Source: a virus
DNA: 29,398 nucleotides
IMG/VR virus record: IMGVR_UViG_3300030419_003553
Coordinates: 1 to 29,398 of that record
Direction: 5' to 3' (one strand)
Part shown: piece after piece, positions 10,222 through 20,800 of the stretch
How positions within the stretch are numbered: position 1 is the first letter of the stretch
How the letters are laid out: each line of letters starts with the position of its first letter
The notes under the pieces: generated by a model
What the model saw: only the letters and a program-made list of their open reading frames with translations
Told to the model about the DNA's origin: nothing
Database searches by the model: none
Program-made: the position numbers and the translations under genes

Positions 10222-11775
10222 TTAGAACTGCAAGATAATTTTGACGTCTTCTTTTTGGGATGAGGACCTTGTTACTGAAGGTCTATTGTCAACAAAAACG
10301 ATGTTTCCAGAATATTTTTTAGATTCTGGTTGGGATACACCTTCTGTAAAACTTTGGCCCAGATAATATGTTCTATTATTTATTTCAGTCGAGAGACCAG
10401 TAAAGGAAGTCTCAATATTTAAAGAAATGTCTCCACCTGTAATTGCTACACTACCTCCACTACCAGGACTAGATGTAAAAGGAAAATCATTATATCCTGT
10501 AGTAGTAACACCGGCTGCACCAGCAAAAGTAAATCCATTGTTAGTTCTATCTTGCCAGTACTTCAGAACACCAGTAGTTTGATCATAAGAAGCTACTCTC
10601 CCAACTGCAGTAGAACCTAAACCTACTGTTTGTAAAATCTTAGCATCTGCTGTAAAACTAGCTGTACTATATCCAATACCAGTTAATTTAAGAGCATATA
10701 AAGCACTTACACTATTACCTTGTAATAATGTAGTAGTACCGTCCTGAAGAGGATTTTCTACAAGACCTACTCTTGCAAATTGATTTCCAGTAATGAAATC
10801 TGGATTTTCACTGTCATTTTCAAATCTAGCATAAACTAAAACATTGAATGCACCCAACTCCCTATAAATGTCTTTACCATGACCACCATCAGGAGGAATA
10901 ATAACATTAAATGTAGGAGCTGTAGTTCCTGTAGGAACACCACCAGCTGCTAAGTCCACTGTTCCATAGGTATATCCTGATCCACCATTAGATACAGTAA
11001 TAGAGTCCACTGTAGAATCATTACTCATAACAATAGTTGCTTCAGCGCCGCTCCCATCTCCTTCAATAGGAACTTTAGTGTAAGTTGCATTAGCAGTACC
11101 TAATCCAACTCCACGACTTCTAATGGTTACAATTTTTAATTGACCACTAGTAGCAGCATTATCTCTAACAGCAGCATCAGTACTATTAGTATCCCAATCT
11201 GTTGGAACAGGAATATAATTAGTTGAATCAAACTTAATAGCTTGGCTTGGTTTAATAGTGTAAAGATATTTCCAAATATAACCGTCCCCAGAACTTCCAG
11301 CTTCTCTAGGTTCTAAATCAGTAAAAGTAGGTTGATCTAAAGATGGACCCCCTTGGAAATCATTTTCTGGCTTAGCATTATTATAAAGACAAATATAAAC
11401 CCTATAATCCTCATTCATTACATAATAATCAGCAAAATAGATGTCAGTGGCGTTTGATGGGTAGGATTGATTATCTCTATTAATATCATTCCTCCACATA
11501 TCGTAAGTAGTACCAGAAGTCCAAGTATTCTTCCTAACTACCTCACTAACATCAGCACTAGCAATCTTCTTCAACGCCAACATAGTATCCCAATACTCAT
11601 TGGATTGATTTAAACTATCCTTTGGTGAAGGAGGGTCTACATCCCAATCTGACTGATAACTAGTAGCATTAGGTAATCCAATCCATGCATAATATGAATT
11701 TTGACTAGACTGAACTCCAGCTACAAAGTTCTTCGCATTCAATATACGAAGTTGATCAGTAATTATTGCCGCCAT
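10222..11775 (-). CDS. gp8: Baseplate wedge protein gp8
   Basis: Baseplate wedge subunit, 517 residues against 334 in T4. The N-terminal half holds the conserved gp8 blocks of marine T4-like phages: ITDQLRILNAKNFVAGVQSS, YYAWIGLPNATSYQSDWDVD, EVVRKNTWTSGTTYDMW, YYVMNEDYRVYICLYNN and SSGDGYIWKYLYTIKPSQAI. The extra length is largely a central insert (about residues 220-300) with a VSNGGSGYTYGTVDLAAGG unit of the GxGY type that recurs across this operon, followed by a return to conserved sequence (HGKDIYRELGAFNVLVYARF). The C-terminus ends VTRSSSQKEDVKIILQF. The gene follows the giant gp7-position gene after 33 bases that contain a CATAAATA late-promoter-like box, and has no evident Shine-Dalgarno. 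Assignment rests on both sequence blocks and position. Confidence 0.88.
   Translation of the reverse strand: MAAIITDQLRILNAKNFVAGVQSSQNSYYAWIGLPNATSYQSDWDVDPPSPKDSLNQSNEYWDTMLALKKIASADVSEVVRKNTWTSGTTYDMWRNDINRDNQSYPSNATDIYFADYYVMNEDYRVYICLYNNAKPENDFQGGPSLDQPTFTDLEPREAGSSGDGYIWKYLYTIKPSQAIKFDSTNYIPVPTDWDTNSTDAAVRDNAATSGQLKIVTIRSRGVGLGTANATYTKVPIEGDGSGAEATIVMSNDSTVDSITVSNGGSGYTYGTVDLAAGGVPTGTTAPTFNVIIPPDGGHGKDIYRELGAFNVLVYARFENDSENPDFITGNQFARVGLVENPLQDGTTTLLQGNSVSALYALKLTGIGYSTASFTADAKILQTVGLGSTAVGRVASYDQTTGVLKYWQDRTNNGFTFAGAAGVTTTGYNDFPFTSSPGSGGSVAITGGDISLNIETSFTGLSTEINNRTYYLGQSFTEGVSQPESKKYSGNIVFVDNRPSVTRSSSQKEDVKIILQF
10970..11015 (-). repeat. GxGY module inserted in gp8
   Basis: This stretch encodes TVSNGGSGYTYGTVDL, one copy of the Gly-Gly-x-Gly-Tyr unit that also occurs in gp14, in the 2587-residue protein and many times in the 4658-residue protein. 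It lies in the part of gp8 that has no counterpart in the shorter T4 protein, so it looks like a shared decoration added to an older core. Limits are approximate. Confidence 0.6.
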
Positions 11776-11794
11776 TGTTTGAAGGGTTTTTTCT

Positions 11795-11802
11795 TATTTA
11801 TG
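11795..11802 (-). promoter_or_regulatory. Putative T4-type late promoter before gp8
   Basis: The minus strand reads CATAAATA, 19 bases before the gp8 ATG and followed by AGAAAAAACC. It is identical to the octamer before gp13 and sits in a gap of the same size (33 bases), while neighbouring junctions have 0-9 bases. It differs by one base from the T4 late box TATAAATA. Confidence 0.6.
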
Positions 11803-11808
11803 AGTTAA

Positions 11809-14800
11809 TTAAGTATAATTTGAATATTTAAGGGGTTTACTCCTAATTACAATTCCAGAAGTAGAAATTCCAGTAACTCCATTCTCACCATAGAAATTAT
11901 AAGTATTTTGAGGATAAGGAGTATCAATATTAATTTTACCCCAACTAAAGTCACCATGAACAAAAGGACTTGCAGTAGAACCAATTCCTGTACCACCAGC
12001 AGTTACAATTCCTGAGCCTACATCATCCACATTAACAAATATTCTCTTAGCCCAAGTGGATACTCCCACAACGGAAGTATCTGTGACTTCAAATACTTCG
12101 AAAGATTGTACTTGATAAACACAATCAGCCCATGTAGTGCCTATTCCAACAGTAGTAGTGCCAGTGGATATTTGACTTGCAAAAGTTTGTCCTATTCCTA
12201 TATCAGTATTAAAGATTGTGAGATAATCACTTGTAGAAATTCCACTAATTGTTATAGCTGTTCCTACATATGTTGCATCTCTCATATAAGAATCAGAAGG
12301 AATATAAAGATCAAAGAAGAATTGATCAAAAGAACCAGTTGTAGTAGTTCCTATCCCAATAACTGTTCCATAATCACCTTCATATCCTCCACTAGAAGAA
12401 ACAGTAAGAGTCTCTCTAATAAGAGAAGGAGGTTCAATAAGAACTTCAGGAACACTAGTAGTAGTATATGCTAAACCAGTGGTAGTTCCACCATAAGAAA
12501 CTGTGAGACTATCCACTACTCCTCCACTTATGGTTGAAGTGGCAGTAGCTCTAGTTGTAGTAGCAGCCCCCACAAGAGAATTAGTTCCTATACCAGATGC
12601 ATTAGCAATGGTAACTACAGGTGCAGAAGCATATCCAGCACCACCCTCAGTTATATCAAGTGAAGAAACTGTTCCTGATGTTGAAACAATTGCAGTTGCT
12701 GCAGCTGCGGTAAGTGTATCTTGAGATTGAATTGAAATAGAATTTTGGAAGGTCAATATTGCAGATTCATTCTGAGAGTCAAATAAAGGTCTAATATCAC
12801 TTACATAGAGATTACTGGTATTAACTCCAACAGATTTTAAAATATATGCTGTTGGGTACATTAAAGGTTCATAATGAATTCTATCTTTTCCTATTGGTTG
12901 ACCATCAACAATCTTATCAACTTCTTGTTTACACCAGTTTACTGGTCTTGTTAGAAGAGTATCAGCTGTAATGCCAGGGCCAGGATAAATGACAGTAGTT
13001 ACAGCATCAATAGTAGTAATGCCTGTTACAACTCTAGAATTTTCATTCAAACCAGCGGATTGACCTCTTGCAGAATCATGATTAATATCCAACAAATCAC
13101 CAGTCTTAACTGTTTCTAAAACATCTGTAAGAACAACATCAACATCACCACTACCTTTATAGAATAGAATCTTACAGGAATCTCCAGCCTTAGGTGCTGT
13201 TGTAAATGTAAGAGTGCTACCCCCATTAAAGATATAAGCTACACCTGGTTCTTGTAAAATATCATTGATAAAGACCAAAAGGACCATATCAATTCTTATT
13301 AAAGAACCTTTCTTAGCTTGAATAGAAATAACATTATCTTCTAACTTTAATCCAAAAGTCTTTGTAACTCCATCAAAACTAGAATGAATTTCATCCAATA
13401 CTTCAAGTGTTCCAACAACCCAACCATTAAACTTATCACGATAAGTTTCTAAGATATTAAGTTGGAACTCATTAAATGTTAGGGATGGATCAGTAGGAAT
13501 TCCAGTAAGACCACCAACAGGAACAGTAAGAATTTCACTATTACCGTAACCAACTCCGGTTTGATCAATACTAAATTCAACTACACTAGATCCTTGGCCA
13601 ACAACTATGTCAACGGTTGCAAATTGTCCACTACCAGAAGCGGAATCTGAACTATATTCTAGAGCAATATTTTCATAACTGTATGGATCATCAATTACCA
13701 CTTCTAAAGGCCATTGTACACTACCACCTCTAGCGTAGAAGTGATCTAGTGTTGAAACTCCTGTATTAACCTCAAACTTCTTAGTATCAATGACACGAAG
13801 AACTTCAGATCCCATAATAGCTGGATCTCTTTCCAAGTTTCTAGGAACTATAAGAACCTTCTGTACTTTTCCACCAGTCTTATAGAAAGTAGGTACAGTA
13901 GAAGTACCGACATTAACTACAAATGTATTAAGACCAACAACACTACTAATTTCTACTCCAGCATAATATGGATCAGGTTTTCTAGGATAGGTGTGAGTAC
14001 TAAGTCCAGAATCTTTACTACATGTAAATGTGAGGGAATCTGTTGCTATCTTAATATTCTCTCCTACTGCTAAACTATGAGAACCTATGGTCATAGTCAT
14101 AATACCAGTAGAAGCTGTGTAATCAGCTGCAGTTGGAACAAAATAAACGAAAGGAGTTGTACCAACATTAAGAGTTACTGTAGTACTTGATGTAGCAGCT
14201 ATAGCAACACTGGTATCATAATAAGGGTCAGTTGATCTAGGATAACTATGTAATGAATTATAATTATCCAGTGAACATCTAAAGTCCAGACCACCATTCC
14301 TCAATTTAACATAAGGTATAGTAGTTCCTCCAGTTGCGGTAGAGAATCCATGAGAAGCACCAATAGTAAGTTCTAAGAATCCAGTAGTACCAGAATAAGT
14401 AGCATCAGTAACTTCTAATTTATTTTCAGTTGTTGTACCTACATTAACTGTAATCTTATTACCACTCACATTAGTAATAGCCAAATCAGTATTATAAGCT
14501 GGATCAGTTTCCCTAGGATATGAATGCTGAGTAGCATAGTTATCCATAGCACAAGTGAATGTGATGGAACTGGTAGCTATTCCAACAGTATTGCTAGTTG
14601 TAGCACTAGTACCACCTTCAATAGTTAAGACTAAATCACCTGTTGATGGATTATAAGTTGCATCAGTTGCAGTTGTTGTACCAACTCCCACCACCGTGAT
14701 ACTTCCCACACCAGCACTTACGAAATTATGAGTATAGTTACCACCACCAATTAATGCTCCAGGTAATGCACTTACAAACTGATGGGTATAAGCCCCTCCA

Positions 14801-17800
14801 GAAATTATTGCACTAGCTGCAGCTCCTACAAAAGTGTGTGTATATTGGTCATTGGCTCCAGCTGTACCAACATCAACTGTAATCTTAGTAGAATCAACTT
14901 CTGTAATAGTGAGGGCGTTATCATATGCGAAATCCCTTCCTCTTGGATAATAATGAGTAGTAACCCCTGAATCTATATCACAGGTCATTCCAATTCCAGT
15001 AAAGATGACATCTGTACCAACTCCCAATCCATGACTACCAGAAGTAGTCACAGTCATCACACCAGTAGTGTAACTATAATCTGCGTTAGTAATAGTCTTA
15101 GGAGCGGAATACTGACAAGTAAATGCTATTCCTGATAATTGAATAGTATCTCCCTGAGACAATCCATGTGGGAGAATTGTAGTAACAGTAGTTACTCCAG
15201 TTACTGATGAATATCCAACATTTATTATATCTCTGGGTTTGTAGAATACTTCTGGATTTGTAATGTTAATAGCTGTAACATGTCCATCAGTAACAGTACA
15301 AGTTCCAATATTTGTAATACTAGCTATTCCTGCACTATAAGTCTGAATACCAACGTTAGGTGTTTGAACTCCTTTTCTATATCCAGCTCCACTATTTCCA
15401 ATACTAATAGAACCAACTGTACCTGATGTTGCAACTATAGCTGATCCTCCAGCACCTATTAAAGGTTGATATCCAAATCCAGCACTAGAACCTACAGAAA
15501 TAATAACACCACCAAGAGGATAATGAGTCTTGTTGGGATCATACCCTTCAGCTACAGTATCTCCTCCAGTAAAGCGAATACTAGAAACTCCAGGATTAGA
15601 TTCAGTGAAAGTATAAGCGGATTCTTGATTCTGGCTCCCTAATGGTTTTTGGAAGATTCCTTTAATTAAGACAATTCCATTAAAAGTAGAGAAACCTGTA
15701 ATATTACTACTATTCTCTGTTAATGTAAATTCTGTAGTAATTCCTGTAAATTGATTAGAAATATCATCAAAAATAGCATTTTCATTATATGCTTGAACAG
15801 TAGTATCTACAGCATTTCTTCTCATAAACACTCTACCTTGGAAGGTAGAGCTAGTAGTAATTCCCACCCAATCCCTATTATCTGGATCCTTAGCATTAGG
15901 ATTAGACAGTGGAACATTTCCATAAGGATGGGAAGAGAATATAACCTTACTATCAACAATATTATATTCCCCACTCATCTTAGTAACACCTATTCCAGAA
16001 TTATGAGATACCATTGTGGTTCCCATTTGTCCTCTAAGAACAGTAAGTTGACTACTACCAGCATATCCTACATGAATAACCTTTGTAATCTCATCACCAA
16101 TCTGAAGCAAATCTCCAGAGAAGAAAGATGTAAGTCCAGTAACTGGTATCTGTTGTTCATAAATGATGCTAGTACTGAGTCCAGTAGTAATGGTAGTAGG
16201 TGATAAAGGAGATTGAATCATATTATCAACCGCCATCAATGCCCTTTGATTAGGGTTAATAGTACTAAGTACATGAGAATTTCCAATACCAACATCATCA
16301 ATATCAAATACTGTTGGTATCTTAGCTAAAGCTTTAGTTGGTGTGTCAGTAAACTTAAGATATCCTTCTCCAGATTTCACAACATAAAGAGTAGTAGGAA
16401 GTTTAGTAGTTACACCAAGACCACTCACATTGGTTGATGCTATACTAATTGCATTAGTAGTAGAACCAGAGGCATCATTGTTACTTCCCTCATAACTATA
16501 TGTTACCTTTTCACCAGTTACAAAGAAATGAGTTCCTATAGCAACAGTATTACTACCAGTTGTATTAGCTATAGAAGTGCTAGAACCATCAAATACTTTT
16601 CTGAAAATAGGAGTGTTATCATGCTTCAATAGGAAGGTATCTTCCATCTGAGCCTGAGTCCCTGTAAACAATCCACTCTTACTTGTAACAGCAGCGTTGT
16701 TTAAATTAATTTTGGTACTAAATGAATTCTCATCATATAAGAATTCATCGATCTTAAAGACTCTTACTTGAACATCAATACTAGCATTAGGAGTATAAAC
16801 AAGCTCCAGATAATCACCAGTAGATGTGATTCCTACAGTACCAATACCACCAACTACATTACCAACTGTACCAAATTCAATCCATGATTCATTTGTAGAA
16901 GAATTTAAGGCACAAACCTCAGTTAGTTCATAATTATCATTAGTCGTATCATGAATAGAAAGAAGATAATAAGCTGCTGCAGTAGCACCAGTTCCAACTC
17001 TATAATGTGAAGTTATTCCAACTGCAGTTGGTGATGTAGTGGATCCAATAGCTGTATATGCTGAAGAGACTATCGCTGTGCTCATGGATGTAGTCCCTAT
17101 TCCAGTAGCAGTAGTAGCAACTCCAACTATTGAAACATTAGAAGTAAGAGCAGAAGTAACAGAAGAATATGGAATGAAATCTATATTAACATTACTTCCA
17201 CTAATATAAGAATTATAAGTTCCAAATCCTAAATGAGAACCTGAGGATGTATATAAATTCCCATACTCAGTAATATAAACCTCAGTACCATCATGAACAT
17301 AATTGATTTGACTTCCTGAGAAATTACTATCAGAATCTTCAAGTTGAAGTAAAACAGTAGCACCTCTCATAGTTATAGGAATCTCAGCCACAGTAGTTGT
17401 GGTTCCAGCAGCAACACTTTCATGTGAACTAGTAATACTACTAATAGTACCTACTGTCTGAATTCCTGTTGATGTAGAATCACTTAAAATATTAAAGGCA
17501 ACAGATGATATTTGATATTCATTATAGGTAGACTTATGAGGATAGAATTCTAACTCCCAACCAGTACTAGTAGGTCCATAATCAAAACTACCTAATTCAG
17601 GATATGTTGTGTCATCAAAGTTATCTGCAATAGGATAACTAGACTGACTAGCATATTGGTTTATATACCCAACATTATTATGTTGAAGAACATTTACCAA
17701 TCCAAATTGTCTTTCATCTGTATATGTTATATCTCTTACTAGAACAAATATTTTATTATACTTTTGATTATCATCATAAGTAGCAACAGCAGAGAATTTT

Positions 17801-20800
17801 TCACCATTACTGCTACTATCAAAGTCTATACTAATATCATCAATACTTAATACTCTATTTCCTACAGATTGATAGTAATCAGTAAGAATCTTATTCTCAA
17901 AGAATATCTCATCAGAATAAAGTTTTCCACCAAGATCAATAGTTCCTTCAGTAACAAGATCAAAATCATAGAAGCAATGAAGACTTGCTTCCCCAACAAT
18001 ATCAGTCAGAGTTTCAATATCACCTTCAGCTTGCTCTACTTTTGCCTCAGCTGTTCCAATTATCTGTAAATCTGCATATCTATCAAAACCTGCAGTATGA
18101 GTAAGTGTATTTACAGGATCATCCCAATCCTTTAAAGGAATTTCAGACTGAAGAGAATAAGAGAAATTCTGATAATATTCATTATTTGGAAGTCTCTGTA
18201 AACTATCATTTAAGAAACCAGTATCTCTTTGCCAACCACCAATAAAGGTAGCACCAGCTCCTGTTTTAATTTCTGAGTTAAAGTTAACTTTACTTCTAAC
18301 TATAGCCTGAGCTTGAGAAACTTTTCCTTTAATCTTATCACCTGCTTTAATTTCTTTATTAACTGAAACTTTTAATTGTCCAATACGAGGATCCCAATGT
18401 TCGATCTCTCCTTGATTAACTCCAACAAGTATAGCGTTTTGAGGAGTAATTACTGCTGCTTCATTCTTTAAGAAATCATTTGGTATAAGTTGAGGATCAA
18501 ATAGAGGCATATCCCTTACAGGAATAGCTCTACCACGAGAATTAGAATAATCTACTGTACCAGGAACTTGGCCATCAAGTAGAAGACCATCTAAACTATA
18601 TTCAATATATGCTCCAGTTCCTCCTATCTGACCTTCTGCAGCTGTCAATGGGAAATAAGTATATCCATACTCAGTTGCACTGTTAGTTTCATTTGTAGGA
18701 TAATTGGAAGAATTATAACCCTTACCAGTAGTTCCAATACCTACACTAAGATTTTCTATTAAAACTCCTTCTCCAACAGCAAAATGGAAATCATCAGCAT
18801 CACTAAAAGTAGCACCTAAATTAATCTTTACTGTCTTGGTTGCTTCAGTCCATTCAACTGTAGAAATTGAAATTCCATTATTATTGTTTATAGGAACTAT
18901 TCTAGGAGTAATATCATACATCCCAGTAGTATTCTTGAGGATAGTAACTTCTTCATCACCCAACTTATATTCCAAATCAATTCCATCAATTTTCCTCTTA
19001 GTAAATCCATCAACTACAACTAAATCAGGAGCACTAATATAATTAACACCTCCAGAAGTAATACCAATACGATCAAAAGAAGTTAAAGATTCTACCTCTA
19101 CAATTTCAGGGAGATTAGCTACAACCTTTAACGTCTTATCACTAGGATAATTCCAACCAATTCCATTAGCATTAAATTTAGTACCTGTAATTTTTCCAAT
19201 ATTAGTACTTTCAGCAAATAGAATAGCATCAGTTCCAATCCCACTTATTACTGATGAAATACCTGGAAGAGACTGATATCCAAATCCACTATCAATTACT
19301 TTAATTTTGGAAATAGATCCATAAGCAGAAGATGAATTAGTTTCATAAGTAGAAGAAGCAGTCGTGGAGGTATATCCAGAAACAAGAGGAGCTGAAGGGA
19401 CAATATAAGTAAAAGTATTAACCCCTACTGGAGTAACATTATATTGACCAGAATAAACAACTTTTGTTAAATTAATTTGATTATAAGAATCTACATCTTT
19501 ATCAATTATAAGTTCTTTCTTGATATCAGGAATATCACTTATATTAGTTAAATTAAATTTATACCACAGATTTAAAGGAGTATTATCATCTACAGTAAGA
19601 GTTAGATGTGCATTAGCATCAATTCCAGCCCTTCCTGTGGTAGTAACAGCAAATCCAACTTCTTTACCATTAGTGAGATAATCTTCTCCAAACTCCCTAT
19701 CCTCATAAAGAGCCATTTTAAAGGCTGACTTTACACCATTTGCGAATGAAAGGGAAGAATCTGAAAGATCAAATTTAAGAGTATTATTTCTCTGAAGTTC
19801 AACTAAAGGATTAATCTTAGATAAAGTTCCATCTGATATACTACTAGTAATATCCACAAATGATGGATTAGCCGCAGTTAATTGAACCTTTTCTGTAACT
19901 AATCTAATTTTATCCTTACTATAAGGGAAAACATAATATAATCCTTCATTAGTAAGTCCACCACCAGTTGTACCTGTGTGAATAACTTTATCACCTTTTT
20001 TGAAGGTATGATCATTAAAGGTAAGAGTATTATAAGAAACATTAGCGCCAGTAGAAGTAAATCCTACAGGATCAAATACTATTCTCCTATTATAATCATC
20101 ATACTTAACAGTAACAGTAGTAACCCCTGTAGGTTTAACTGTCATCCAAATTTTATCATTTAAAGTTAACCCATGAGTAGAGCCAGTTGAAACAGTGACA
20201 ATAGTCCTATCTACATCCCCAGTAACTACATCAGTAATAGCTGTTTTAAAACTATGAGTATCTCCAGCACCAACATTAGTGAAATATAAGAGACCTGTGG
20301 AAGTTCCAATTCCAACAAAATTAGGAGCACCAACACTAAGAGCAGTACCAACAAGAGTTGTAGTAGTTCCTATACCAACTTTATTAGTAGCTATTCCTAT
20401 AAAGTTGTCACCTAAAGGAGCAACATAGAAAGTGTCTCCTGCATTTGAGAGGGTAGTAGTGCCAATTCCAGCAACTCCATCCCAAACAACCATAGATGTT
20501 CCACCATTAACATTATAATAAACTTGATCATTTAAACTCAATCCATGTCCTGGAATATAAATGTGTTGTAATGGGACAAAAACATTGGTATTACCTGTTC
20601 CCGGATTAGAGAATACAAGAGTAACTCCAGAACCAACATTATCGTTATAATAAGTACCTAGTCCTACAGATTCTGATGGATCAAAATATAACTCATTATT
20701 AAGAGGTAAAGATTTAGTAGTCTTAATAGTACCAATTTCTATTGTAAATTTCTTAGGATCTTCAAACAGAACTTGTCCTTCGAAATATGATACTCCCATT

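Noticed and set aside
11803-11811. Terminator after the giant gene
   Set aside because: Sequence after the stop (TTAACTC, then A-rich) forms no GC stem and no T run on the coding strand; the gap is better explained by the promoter-like box.
12106-12724. Two plus-strand frames (122 and 73 codons) opposite the giant gene
   Set aside because: Low-complexity Ser/Cys/Ile or Val/Ala composition mirrors the Gly/Thr-repeat codons on the other strand; no start context or homology recognised.
13905-15215. CRISPR-like or DNA-level direct repeat array
   Set aside because: The repeats are conserved as protein motifs in frame, with variable bases and unit lengths near 80 codons; there are no short identical repeats with unique spacers.
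15751-16203. Plus-strand frame of 150 codons, the longest on that strand
   Set aside because: Fully inside the giant gene, with Ser/Ile/Asn-rich shadow composition and no domain recognised.
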